From Cristatella mucedo (taxonomy: Eukaryota; Bryozoa; Phylactolaemata; Cristatellidae): a stretch of DNA of 64,000 bases. The stretch's first letter is position 1. The number at the start of each line of letters is the position of its first letter. The stretch covers positions 2,589,501-2,653,500 of the forward strand of contig WPIO01000038.1 of assembly GCA_009760855.2 (NCBI GenBank), in the 5' to 3' direction. The notes beneath the pieces are model-generated. The model did not search any database and was not told the origin of the DNA. It worked only from the letters and a program-made list of their open reading frames with translations. A program made the position numbers and the translations under genes. Positions 1-52,690 of the stretch are shown one piece after another.

Positions 1-709
1 GACTTCTGCAACTCACTGCTCGCTGGATTACTGGCATGTGCGATCAGGCGATTGCAGCTGGTGCAAAACTCTGCAGCTAGGCTTGTCTGTCGTGAGCGTC
101 GCAGTTGCCACATTACTCCACTTCTCGCCGACCAGCACTGGCTACCAGTCAAGCAACGGATTGACTTCAAGGTTTTGTCGCTCACTTTTAGGTCACTTCA
201 TTCTTTGGCACCAGCCTATTTCTCAGATCTACTCCCCCATCAGGCCAAGCATCGTACCACCCGCTTTTTGGAATCCAACATTCTACAAATACCCCGTACA
301 AACCTCAAATCCTTTGGAGACCGTGCATTTAGTTCGTATGCTCCCAAAGCCTGGAACTCCCTCCTGACCTGCATCAGAACATCCCCTGACCTGACCACAT
401 TTAAAAGGAACCTAAAAACACACCTATTTAGGACAGCATTTAGTGGGTCCCTGTGATTCGTCCTTCACGTGCTTATGCGTGCTGACACTGTGCATGCTGC
501 CACTAATCCCATTTGCATGCTGACCCTGTGCATGTCACCCCTAACCATGTTATTCATTTTGTTTGTTTGTCAAGCATGATTTTACTGACCATTCAATTGC
601 ATTTCCATTTGCAGCAAATGTAAAGCGCCTAGAAAGAGATTGAGTTCTCTGGAGGCGCTTTATCAAGTGCATTATTATTATCATTATTATTATCATTATT
701 ATTATTACA
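1..709 (+). mobile_element. LINE family A, 3' end (5'-truncated by window edge)
   Basis: The reading frame from base 1 to 456 encodes the C-terminal part of a CR1/L2/Rex-type LINE ORF2, with the signature pieces SAARLVCRERRSCH, LHWLPVKQRID-like and KAWNSL..RTSPDLTTFKRNLKTHLF seen again in the copies at 50-54 kb and 56 kb. An untranslated stretch follows, then the family's 3' end: AAAGCGCC (622-629) pairs with GGCGCTTT (654-661) to make a hairpin, and an ATT-rich tail ends near 709. The copy continues off the left edge. This C-terminal frame has no internal stop here, so the copy looks fairly young. Confidence 0.85.
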
Positions 710-2886
710 CAGTACAGTGGATCCGAGTTTTGGCGTACTGTAAACGGCTCCCCATATTCTGCACAGACAAAAGCGGTTTTCTCTGTCTGACTCAAGTATG
801 CAGACCATACTCAACTAAACGCCTTCTGGTGGTATTTCGGCTAACTCGCTTCCCAGCCGACGACGCTTGAGGATTTTGAGCCTAAGCCTGTTCCCTAGCA
901 AAACGGTCCTTTCAAGCCTTCATCATTAGGATGGTGTTTTATCGCCTAGCGTTGCACTCGACCGGCGCAATTGAGAGGCATTTTCAGGGTGGCATTACCG
1001 TAAGCAGCAGTAGTCTTTGGTATAGAACAAGCATTAAAAAGGCACCATGCGAATGTCCAGCGTCCTCTAGTGCCGTAATTCGACCCTACACAGAGCTTAA
1101 AAATTCGGCAGCGCTAGCGATAATTTATTTATTTGTTAATCAGGCATCTATTCCTGGTGAAAAAATAATGATAAAATTAGCTGCCTCGACAATTCCGGCT
1201 CGTGCCCAATAGTATGGGGTCTGCATAAGCCCACAGATAAGATGCTCGTCTGTAGACAGAGACGGACCCGTGATTTTCAGGTTGGGGACGTGATCCGGAT
1301 TTTCACGCTGTGGGGCGGGGGCAAGGTACAATGCTCCTGCCCCTTGGGCCCGGGGAAATATGCCCCACGATGTACATACTTTCCTCTGTCCAGCTGTGGG
1401 GGACGGGCAATAACCCCTTGCTCCGCCCCCGTTTCTATATGCTGTTTTCTGGCGAAATCCAGCATTTTTAAAAGGTTCTAAAGGTGTCGTGGTCTAATTT
1501 AAGGTGCATTGCATCATTGTCGTTGCAATCGATAATAGGGTATCCAATAATTAGCGGACGGAACCTATAGCTCGGCGCCGGTCCAGTCTGGAGCTTGAAG
1601 TGAAGGTGAAAGTGAAACTAAAGGTGAGTTGCTAATCGACCTCATCTAGACCATCCAAATACTTTTGCGTTAGGGTGAAAGTGGAAATTTAAAGCCGAGG
1701 CTGCAAAGCCTCGCATGAAGTCTAGTCTTGAAAACTCAATCGGTGAAGCTCTGGATGGCTAACTTTGAGTGCACGATCGCTCCCCATTCATGCGAAATTT
1801 GTTTCTGCGATGCGCCGCAGGGCAGCCGGCCTCAGGTCGCTGAGCATTTAAAAAAAAAGTAATTGTAAAAGCAAGAAAATTTTGATGAAGCCCATGAGCT
1901 TGGCGATTTTGAAGCTTGAAGATTTTACTGCACCAAAATCTCGCTGCATACCGAGTTTGCTACATTAAGAGAGAACTAAAAGATGGCCACTGCTAGAGTT
2001 CGTCCGCTGGCTAGTTCGTCTGACACTCGAGCCCGCTTTCCGAGCTTTTCTGAGTTATTTTTTCGTGATTTGCCACGAGTGCTGGCTAATATGATGTCTT
2101 GAAAGAGACAAGGGACGTTTAGGTGGTTTTAATTTGACAGCACATCGACGCCATTGTTTAAAGATACACAGACAGCATTAAGTGTGGTCCCTCTAGAACA
2201 AGCCTGGCTACGTTCACGGTCTCTGGTTTGGCCCAAAAAATAAAGGAGCTCGCCCTTAACGATCGAGGTCGAGATGAATGCATTTGATGACTGAGGTTGT
2301 GGGCTTGGACCCCGCGGCAAATGTGAAGTGCCTGAATGGAAATTAAATTCTCTTAGGACGCATGGAAATTAATTATTTGTATATTTGTCGCGAACGGCTC
2401 TTTATATTCAGCTGCGTGTTTACAGCTGCCGCTTCCACCACTGCGAGAAGGGCTTACTTTAATGTCTTTCTGACTCGAATTAACGGCCCCTTTTTTCGGT
2501 ATCCGTTTGCTGCTACAGCCGCTCTCGGTGGGGGGAGTAGCTTTTGTGCACTGCTGTTTGGCTGGGCAGCCGCCGGTCGGCCGACTAAGCGCCGGCGCCC
2601 AGGGACTCTCGGAAGTCCTCATCAGCATGTCACGGCCTTTTCCGCAGCGTTCGAGCAAATTTTTAAAAAAGAAGTCACGCGACCTCCAAGGACACTACGG
2701 GAACGGGTCGACGTTCCCCGACAGCGGCCGCAGAGCGAAGCCCCGTGAACCGGCCTCCGGACCAATCGGCCTACAAAGCACAGCCTGATATCCCGCAGGC
2801 TTTCTGCCTGGCAGACCACGTACGGTCTCGAATTGCGATTAGGGTGGCGCGCTGAGCCACGGACACGCACGGGAGCGGTTCCTCCC
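710..2886. other. Intergenic region upstream of DAPK, no gene recognised
   Basis: I see no convincing coding exon here. A stretch at about 2318-2352 resembles a decayed family-A LINE tail. The remainder is unique-looking sequence with short chance ORFs. Any 5' untranslated exon of DAPK would have to lie here or in the CT tract, and none can be pinned from sequence alone. Confidence 0.5.
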
Positions 2887-3074
<188 letters not shown>

Positions 3075-3219
3075 GCCAACGTCTTGCCAATACCTTGACC
3101 TAGCCGCCCTGCCCACTAACCAGGCGATTCACTTCCGGTTCCTGGCCGCGACGGGCGTTCATCCCTGGCGATGCTGGGTGCCAGCTGACGGCGGCTAGAA
3201 GCGTCCTATTATCGCACGC

Positions 3220-44473
<41,254 letters not shown>

Positions 44474-44560
44474 CAGCTCGCGATTTGAACTCGCGCTCCC
44501 GTTCGTCGGGTCGTGACCGCTGGTGTGTCATCCGGCGCCAGTCGACGGTTCAGGAGCCGC
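44474..44560 (-). other. tRNA/SINE-like relic right after the DAPK stop
   Basis: The - strand shows GCGAGTTCAAATCGCG (B-box-like GTTCAAATC) about 36 bp after CCAGCGGTCACGAC. The + strand CGATTTGAAC matches the antisense SINE at 9.27 kb. It cannot fold as a canonical tRNA. Confidence 0.35.
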
Positions 44561-44742
44561 GCGCGCACGTAGCCCGTTCGCTTGGCGCCAGCTTCTTTAC
44601 CCGTCGGCCTGGCGTTGCCGCCATCGCGGGCGGGCGGCGCCCCTGTGGTGGGGCCGCTAGCCGACTCTGCTGCCTTCTTCTAGCGCTCGGCTTCCGGTTC
44701 CGCCGCTCCGGCGGCCTGACGGCGCCCAGGCCCGAGTCGCGC

Positions 44743-44786
44743 GGCTGCCTAGAACCGCCGCCGTTTGGCGGCGGTTCTAGGCAGCC
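44743..44786 (+). repeat. Perfect 20-bp inverted repeat (hairpin)
   Basis: Arms 44743-44762 and 44767-44786 are exactly complementary, with a GTTT loop. The right arm is also the first unit of the tandem array that follows. Confidence 0.93.
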
Positions 44787-44927
44787 GTTTGGCGGCGATT
44801 CTAGGCTGCCGTTTGGCGGCGGTTCTAGGCAGCCGTTTGGCGGCGGTTCTAGGCTGCCATTTGGCGGCGATTCTAGGCCGCCGTTTGGCGGCGGTTCTAG
44901 GCCGCCGTTTGGCGGCGGTTCTAGGCA
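44760..44927 (+). repeat. 24-bp palindrome-bearing tandem array, 7 copies
   Basis: The unit GCCGTTTGGCGGCGGTTCTA+GGCA is repeated seven times in exact 24-bp register, with substitutions at a few fixed positions (GGTT/GATT, GGCA/GGCT/GGCC). It lies 287 bp after the DAPK stop and probably in its 3' UTR. Because 24 is a multiple of 3, three of six frames stay open. Confidence 0.95.
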
Positions 44928-45498
44928 TCTCTGCATGCATTGCTGATCCTTCGCGTGGGCAAACAAGCACAAGCGTAGCGACAGTAGCGTACGACGTGCG
45001 TTGGGGCGATGTGCGGTTTCGTTTGTTTTTGTTTCTTCCGTCGCTCCATTTTTCCCGCTAATCGACTCGACGCTTACGAAACGCCCTGTTGCGAGCGTCA
45101 CTTCCTGTTTTCTACTGTAGCCTTTTTAAAGCGCTAGCTTCACGCTGCTAGCCACTCAGATGTCGGAGCTCGGCAACTCAGCTGCCTGCTGTCGCTGCTG
45201 CTGCTGCTCACGTCTGCGCGCCGTGCATCCACTACTGTCTGTGGTCTGCTGTCGCCGCTGCCGCCTGCTCTTTCGTTGTGATCACTCAAGCACATTCCAT
45301 TACTATTGTTAATGCATGCCGCAGACGTTCTGCGTTGAATTGTTGAAGCGTGTAAATGAGAATGCCGTGCAACGCCCTCATTGCAAGACTTTCGCGGGAA
45401 GATTCGCCATTTCTTGCGGGTGCAGCCGCGCGAGCGACTGGCGGGGTCAGACTGCCGCCGGCTCGACTAGGTCCAGCTGGCGACCACTCTTTTTTAGG
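44928..45498. other. Downstream flank of DAPK, no gene recognised
   Basis: Unique-looking GC-rich sequence containing a short CTG-repeat-like stretch near 45195. No AATAAA is visible between the DAPK stop and about 46567, so the mRNA 3' end cannot be placed. Confidence 0.5.
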
Positions 45499-45742
45499 GT
45501 CAGTGATAGCTTAGGAGGTAAGGTGCCCTCTCATTCCTTTGCAGCAAATGTAAAGCGCCTAGAAAGAGATTGAGTTCTCTGAGGGCGCTTTATCAAGTGC
45601 ATTATTATTATTATTATTCACGAATGAGGTAGTGTGTTCGAATCGTGCACTTGGGCAATCCTTTATTGCTAACTGCAAGCGGTGGCGATAGCCGTTAAGG
45701 CTGTTCTGCCGCAATACAAATGAGGCTGTTAAATGAGCTAGT
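45499..45742 (+). mobile_element. tRNA-derived SINE interrupted by a nested LINE-A tail
   Basis: A box TAGCTTAGGAG (45507-45517) and B box GTTCGAATC (45636-45644) are 129 bp apart instead of 45, because 84 bp of LINE-A tail sits between them. The SINE body and end (CCTTTATTGCTAACTGCAAG..AAATGAGGCTGTTAAATGAGCT) are intact. Confidence 0.85.
45537..45618 (+). mobile_element. LINE family A 3' tail nested in SINE
   Basis: GCAAATGTAAAGCGCCTAGA..GAGGGCGCTTTATC, then (ATT)n, only about 80 bp. It is inserted between the A and B boxes of the SINE, so it arrived later than the SINE. Confidence 0.88.
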
Positions 45743-45786
45743 TGTGTAATATTTATGCATCGTCGTGACTATCGCTACCGTCACGG

Positions 45787-46061
45787 GATCTCATCGGCAC
45801 TGGCCGGTACCTCGTCGGAGAGAGCATCGAGTTCAAGGTCGTGTCACTTGCCTGTAGCTCCCCCTCGACGTCTCGCACCGGGTTCGCGTGCGTACGCGTG
45901 TCAAGTAAGTTGCCGTCTCGGCTTTCCCCAACCTCTGGCCTTCGCGCCCCCCCCCCCCAGGACTTGAGCCGTTTGTCGTGCGGCTCGAAATGGCGCGCCA
46001 AACGCTGCGGCGACGGCGCCTTCGGCTGGCTGTGCACGCCTCGAGCCCGCAGCTCGGCTGA
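45787..46061 (+). CDS. Possible short gene or exon pair with a 56-bp intron (unidentified)
   Basis: An open frame DLIGTGRYLVGESIEFKVVS.. to CVRVS meets a perfect donor A|GTAAGT (45905). A C-rich tract ends CCAG at 45960, and the joined frame continues RLEPFVVRLEMARQTLRRRR.. to TGA 46061. Splice sites and phase fit well, but there is no ATG after the in-frame TGA at 45766 and I recognise no family. A 143-codon - strand ORF (46184-45753) covers the same DNA, so strand is uncertain. Confidence 0.25.
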
Positions 46062-48129
46062 CCGACAGCGCGGCGGCGGCTGCCGTATGCCGCAGACGCG
46101 ACGCTCAAAGCGAAGTTGAAAGCGGTTCCCGTCCGGTTCTCTCTGCGTCGTCTGCTCCTGTCGCGTTTGACCTGCTGCGCTCACGTTCGCAGCGATTTGT
46201 GCGTAATCAGGCGGCCCTAATCGGTTGACCGACTTTCTGCCCAGTCTACCAGAGGGGCTTGAAGATAAATTTCAGTCTCTCGCGGTGCTCATACAGTCCA
46301 TCGTTAATATTTTGCGTGCATTTACTCAATAATGTTGCCTCGCGTGCTAGCGGTCGTGAGTAGCTTCATTTTTGCCCGGTCACTAAGACTAGCAGGCAGC
46401 GTCGTGCCGCCGCGGCGAGTAGCTTTTAGGCAGTAGCCGTATTTGCAATATTTCAGAACGAGTCCTGCTCACAAAAGGCCGTGTAAATGAGAAATGATGG
46501 CTATTCGCTGTACCACTGAAGTGAACCCCATTCGGTAATAGCGCTCACTGCCCGCAAACAGAGGCAAATAAAAACTTACTGCGTAAAAGCTTTCTATTAA
46601 ACGACAAATGAAGCAGAGCAATATGCAAAGTGCTGAAGCGAAGCTCGCGCGTCCTGTTGAATCAACACTTTGAAGTCCATTTGCCCGCCGCCGACACGCC
46701 CCCGTAGGTGACGATGGCCGACACGCGGAACGGAAACAGCCGTTTGCAGTCTTGCTGTCTAAGCTGCCTCTCGCCGCGGCAATTTAGCCCGAGACATTGC
46801 GACAGCCTCCGGTCCCGTAGGTCGTGGATTAGCGAAACGGCATAGCCGTTAATCATAACCAACTGGCCCTGCTTTAGCGGATGTGCGAGCGACCTTAGTT
46901 AGGATGGCGTCAGCCTTCCGGCGGCAGCCGCTAGGCTTTTGGAAATGGCGGCCGGGCTTCTTCGGAATTGAGAGATATACCCCGACGACGCTCGTTGGCT
47001 ATGGCGCTTCGAAGACACTCGACGTCCTTCTCCGCCCGGATATTGGCAGCCTCGTGGCCTTCACGGCTAAGAGGTCGGCAAACTTTTCGGACTACAAGGT
47101 CATTTCAGGAGGTCAAGAAGGCAGATAGGCCAGAGGAAACCAGGCCCACTGGGTCCCGCCGGGAGTGGGCGTAGCGGCTACGCCCACTTTATACTGCGAA
47201 TTTCGCGGAGCGAAATCAAGCACAATAACAGTGAGCTCTCAAATAGACGCAAAAAGCGGCTGAGAGACGGCTCGTGCCTCGAAAATTCGTTAGTTGGGAT
47301 ACATCACGCAAGTACAACTACAGTGAAGGGGAAGGAAACTGCGACAACTCAATTGGGCCGGATGCATCAATTAATCACTAGGGGGCCGCTAGGCCGGACA
47401 GGAGCACTAGCTAGGCCGGATCTGGCCTAAAGGCTGGAGTTTGCCGACCTCTGCACTAGCTGCTGGCTGCTGAGGGAGGGGATAATTCCCATGCTGCTCG
47501 CGAACGAGGCGCAAGAGTCGAAGGGGTCGTGCGTCATAAAGAACCGATCGAGAATGCGTTCGCGCAGAGAGCCTTCGCCGCATGCGACCACGGCGTCGGT
47601 GAATCAGGTTAAATATCTTGCGCATTTTACGCGACCCGCGTCGATGGCAGCGAATTGCAGGAGAGCTCGCGCGCATTGTCACGAAATTTTTTCGCGGGTT
47701 CACTTGAACGATAAGGTTGTTGCATATGCAATGCGAGCTGCAGCTTCGCGCAGCCGATTTCTGGTGGATTTCGCAGCCGATTTCCGGTGCCCCGCGTCCG
47801 GCGGTGGAGTATATCAGCTAGTGACGGCTGTACTGTACGCAGACGACACCTACCGGTGTAGTAGCAGTCGGGTATGCTGCTCCAAAGCGCGAGGAGTGCG
47901 GAGATCTAGATAGATGGATAGCGTCCACGCAGGCTGGTGGATGAGCAGAGATTGAAGTCCCTTTGAAGTATCTCGACCATTGAACTTTGAAGGCTGCTTG
48001 ATTATGAAGCACATTATGAGGAGGCTGTACGGGATCTCGAGGAGACCTATAAGTTTAACTTTCTATTTTGCTTTCCTGTATGTGGTAGCGGAATCTGTAA
48101 GCGAAAAGTTCAATTTGATTTAACAACAG
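46062..48129. other. Intergenic stretch with paired palindromes, no gene assigned
   Basis: Contains AATAAA at 46567-46572, open stretches at 46883-47128 and 47491-47913 of unknown nature, and two back-to-back perfect palindromes at 47165-47187 and 47200-47216. No protein family was recognised. Confidence 0.5.
47165..47216. repeat. Two adjacent perfect palindromes
   Basis: GTGGGCGTAGC/GCTACGCCCAC with a 1-base centre (47165-47187), and ATTTCGC/GCGAAAT with loop GGA (47200-47216). Such hairpins occur at ends of some DNA transposons, but no partner end was found. Confidence 0.85.
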
Positions 48130-48450
48130 GGCAAATTGTTTGGATTATTTCTATGATATCTTCAAGATTATTGACATACCCACAGAGGATATCCTTAGTG
48201 AGTGCAAGTCACTGTATGAGTCTCTTACTCCTGGAGACAGCAAGGATTTAGATGGAAAGGAACTGTGCGGTGAGCTGCAAACCATTGCCATGAGGTTTCC
48301 CCAGACTGTGAATCTCCAAGAGGTCTTGCAATTTCTATCGCTGGACAAATTGATGGAAATTGTTCCCAATCTTTCAGTTGCACTTAAGATTACATGGACC
48401 TTGCCGATTTCAGTGACCAGCAGAGAAAGAAGTCTGTCAAAATATTAAAA
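48130..48450 (+). pseudogene. hAT-family transposase remnant (C-terminal dimerisation region)
   Basis: YDIFKIIDIPTEDILSECKS.. then GDSKDLDGKELCGELQ and, most telling, NLSVALKITWTLPISVTSRE followed by RSLSK. This is the hAT dimerisation-region signature (YPNL..ALRI..T.PVTVASAERSFSKL in known members). The surrounding DNA is AT-rich, unlike the host genes. The expected Ala-Glu before RS is Arg-Glu, and a stop follows SKY, so it is inactive. Confidence 0.75.
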
Positions 48451-48784
48451 CTAACGAGACACGATATTCGTTCATTGTTGTACCAAAACGATTAATTTGG
48501 CAACAATTTCAATTGTATCAATTTTAGCATCTTTTCCCGACACTGAAGAAATGTTTGAGTCTTCTAAGAAGTCCAAGTTTGGAACAACATTTTTAGTAAT
48601 GTATGCATTACTGCCTCTGCAGTGTTATTTATGTGTGTCTGTAAGTCTTGCATGCTAATAAATTTGTTATCCCTTTCAAATTGGGCTTTATTTTATGATC
48701 GGCGGGGTGGGGAGGGCGTGAGTGAGAAGAGCGGCGGCGCCACATATCTGATCTCGCCAAGGGCATCAAAATGCCTTGAACTGG

Positions 48785-49530
48785 TCCAGGTTGAGGTAGT
48801 AAGCAGCACGGAAGTAGTAGCTCAGGACGGTTGGAAAGGATGCACCCTAATCGGTAGCAGGAGAACAAATGTCGTTGCGTAAGAACTTCGGAAGTGAGTT
48901 CCACAGTCGAGGGCCTGCCGAGCAAAAGCTTTTGTCTACAATAGTCATTAAGCGTAAGAGTGGAACAGGTCATTTTTGTCAACGGAGAAACTGAGGTCGA
49001 AACGGGTGCAGCAGTTCAGCTATGAAGGTATGAAGGAGCCAAGAGGTGACGGGGCTTATGGATCAGCATTAGAACTTGAATCCGTATCCGTTGATCAATC
49101 GGTAGCCATCTGAGCTCTTTCAGTAAAGGGGATCAAACCTCTGGAATCTGTAAACTTGCCTTGTAGCCATATTCCTTTCCAGCTGCAGTGGGCTAATGGC
49201 TTTTTTGGCAATGAAATTGCAATAGCCTAGCCGAGACAGAACCAGGGAGCTAGCTAAATTCTTGCAAGCCCCCGTAAATGACAGTTCCTAGTCTTAGGTA
49301 TCGAACGTGATAGCTGCTGGTTGGGGAGGCGATCTTCTTAATGAAGCTTTCAAAATTTAGGCAGCTGTCAAAGATGATACCTAAATTCCGAGCACGTTGT
49401 GATGGTCGCACATCACCTGTAAGAAGAGCAAAGCCTTCTAGTTCAGTCTCACGCTCGGGGTGTCCTTCGAGCACCAGCTCCGCTTCTATCGTCATTTATT
49501 TTAAGGAAATTTGCAGACATCCAAGATCTA
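48785..49530 (-). mobile_element. LINE family B, antisense degraded copy
   Basis: On the - strand: LNFESFIKKIASPTS, ARNLGIIFDSC and ELEGFALLTGDV, then the family-B C-terminal DNA. It lacks the last about 250 bp of the 3' end, and stops interrupt the frame. Confidence 0.8.
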
Positions 49531-50099
49531 AGCATCGTCAGTATAAAAGTGATAGCTGACTCCATAGGCCTGAATTCTTTTTCCCCGAGGTTGAATATAA
49601 CTGGAGAATAGCTAAGGACAAAGGACGGATCCTTACAGGTGGAAAATCAACCCAAAGCTACTGGATGCCTCAAACCGGTTTGCATCGGTTCTCGTTTCGT
49701 ACGCACTTCTGTGCTCGCGTCACTCGTGCCGGTTTGAACCGTCTTGAGACCTGCAAAAGCTATGTGTTGATTTTCCATCTATATAGTAAGCTATCAATAC
49801 GTATTCGAGCGAAGTTAGCAGACACCTACTTATAATTATTTTTCAATTCAATGAATTTTATTCTTACTGTATAGCAAACATGCGGTTCCGAAACATGAAC
49901 AACGCAAGAAGTTAAGATGAGTGTTACTTTGTATACGATAACAGGATTAGAGACGTAGTTCATAGGAAAACCGGTATCAAACCAAATTATTCTTTTTCTA
50001 ATGTTGAGTTGAACTCATTGATAGATCAGTTACATAGTATTGCAACAGCTGATTCTGCTGCGAATATTGAAAAGTCTAGTAGACGCGTGTATTAAGCGA

Positions 50100-52646
50100 C
50101 CTTATTTCTGAAAAAGGTCGTGACCTGCTCGGCTTGACTTAAACTTGGCTAAAATCGGTAAACTGCCCGACAAAGACGCTACCCCGACTGGTTTCTTGCT
50201 CCCTCACACCCCCAGATCAATCAAAATTGGAGGTGGAGTTGCTTTTATCGTGCGCTCGAAATTTGTCTTCAAGCCATTTGCAGTACCCTCGAAGCAGTCT
50301 TTTGAATCAATTGTCTTGGTCTCATCCAAAAAGAAGCTACCGATAGTAGCAGTAGTATATCGCCCACCAGGTACCAAATCCTCCTTTATCTCAGATTTCT
50401 CCAATCTCATTTCGATTCTGTGTGAAAGAAATCAATCCTTCCTCGTTATGGGTGATTTCAACGTTCACTTTTGATCATTTATCTGACGCTTTCAGCACCG
50501 AATTTCGTGCATTGACTGACTCATTGTCTGTTGTGGCTATTGTGCATGGCCCTACTCACATCAAGAGTCACACACTCGACCAGATTTTCTCATACAACTG
50601 CACTTTGTCATCACCAATTATTACCAATTCCTGCTTATCTGACCGCATGCAGATCTCATTCAGTTTATAATGTGTGCCCTCCTCCTCACCTAAAATCACC
50701 TGCGAATCGCGAAACGTCAAGACCATTGACATTGACGCTGTCCGTGCGAGAATATCTGCCTCGCCCCTGCTGCTCAGTCCTGCTTCTGACCTGTCACCAT
50801 TGGTAGATTGCTACAACATGACACAAGCTGGCATGATCGACGAGTTTGCACCTCTGACCAATAGGCGCAATGTGTGCCCTCGCCTAGACGGCCTATGGTT
50901 TACCACGGACAATCAACTAGCTGGGTCCACTTGGAAAAAACTTGAAGAAGCATGCAAAAGATCAGGACTGACTGCCCATCAACAGGCATACGGGGGGCTA
51001 CTGCAGATCGTACCAATCGATCCTAGCAAAGGCCAAGTCTAGCTTCTATAAAATCATTGTTGGATCACAGTTGGATACAATCCAAAAAGGCTGACGCCAA
51101 TCAATCATCTCCACAACCGCTCCCAGGTACGAGCTCCTTACCTGATGATCCCTGTGATGATCTCGCTGATCGCTTCTCCAGCTTCTCTGTCGAGAAGATA
51201 GATGAGATCAGGGAGCCAATCCCTGCGATGACAGCACCCCTAGAATGCTATCCCTCGATTCCTTGCAGCACCTCAATGTCTACATTCAAGCAGGTCACTG
51301 GTGACTTCTTCCTGCAGTTCATATCCCAATCAAAGAAGACAACAAGTTCTTTGGACCCTATTCCCACTGTCCGGCTTCTACGGTGCATTGATCTGCTGCT
51401 GCCATGCATAACTAACATCATGAATATGTCATTAGCCTCGGGTCATATCCCAGTACCTCTCAAAAAAGCTGTAGTCAGGCCACTACTCAAGAAAGCAAAA
51501 CTAGACCAAGAGAACTGGAGCAACTACCGCCTAGTCTTTCTTTTACCATTCCTATCAAAGACACTGGAACGAGTCGTGGCGGACCAGCTGAACACATATA
51601 TTGAAACTTCAAACCTTGCTAGTAAGTTCCAGTCTGGTTTTAGAGCTAATCACTCAACAGAGTCAGCATTTCTTCGGGTGTACAACGACCTACTTAGGAA
51701 TGCAGACATACGGAGAGTATTTCTGCTTGTTTTGCTCGATCTTTTGGCAGCTTTTGATACTATCGATCACCAAGTCCTTCATGAGCGCCTCTCATCTCGC
51801 CTGGGCATCGCTGGCACTACACTGCAATGGTTCAGGTCTTATCTCAGTGGAGACTCCAGAGTACTGACGTGGATGGACAAAGATCACCCGAGGTACCTCT
51901 GAAATATGGGTTACTTCAGGGCTCCGTGATAGGTCCCGTTCCTTTCACGGTTTATACTCTCCCTCTTGCCGATGTGATTGCCAGGCACAATCTAGGCTTT
52001 CACTTCTATGCGGACGACACTCAGTTGTACCTCTGCTTTGATACCTCCCAGCCTTCGAGCACCTCAAAATTTCTCAACTCTCTTGTTGCATGTATTGATG
52101 ACATACGCATATGGATAGGAGCACATTTTTTGAAACTAAACGATGATAAAACTCACTTATTAGTTATGGGCAAACCAAGAGTGATTCAGAAATTGGATAG
52201 GCTAACGCTCAAACCCGGCTCTGCCAGCATATCTCTTGTTGGATGTGCACGAAATCTAGGTTCACGTTCCAAAGTGACCTCTCGTTAGACGACCATATCA
52301 GCTCCGTGGTCGAATCCGCCTACTTTCAGCTACATAACATTGCTGAAATTCGGGCTTGTTTAGATAGGGATAACACATCTAAGTTGGTCCATGCATTTGT
52401 GACATCACGCCTTGACTTCTGCAACTCAATGTTTGCTGGCCTACCGGCATGTGCTATCAGGTGCTTACAGCTGTTAGCTAATGCAAAACTCTGCAGCCAG
52501 GCTTGTCTGTCGTGAGCGTCGCAGTTGCCACATCACACCACTTCTCGCCGACCTACACCGGCTACCAGTCAAGCAACGAATCGACTTCAAGGTTTAGTCA
52601 CTCACTTTATGTCCTTTTATTCTTCAACTCCTGCCTATATATCAGA
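50100..52646 (+). mobile_element. LINE family A, near-complete ORF2 (endonuclease + RT), frameshifted
   Basis: An APE-type endonuclease segment (50145-50474: GGGVAFIVRSKF, VAVVYRPPG, FLVMGDFN) is followed by the linker and the reverse transcriptase (51057-52288: [81 protein letters not shown]). At least three frameshifts break it. It ends at TATATATCAGAT|(GT)n instead of its normal tail. CR1/L2/Rex-like by motif order. Confidence 0.9.
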
Positions 52647-52690
52647 TGTGTGTGTGTTTGTGTGTTTGTGTGTTTGTGTGTGCGTGCGCG
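52647..52690 (+). repeat. (GT)n tract fused to LINE-A
   Basis: GTGTGTTT repeats at the same LINE-A position as at 25801 and 56351. Confidence 0.9.

Noticed and set aside
44760-44927. CRISPR-like repeat array
   Set aside because: Units are directly adjacent with no unique spacers, and the genome is eukaryotic; it is a minisatellite.
47491-47913. ORF with LYADDT, possible second type of reverse transcriptase
   Set aside because: Only the short YADDT string fits; neighbouring RT motifs are absent, so chance cannot be excluded.
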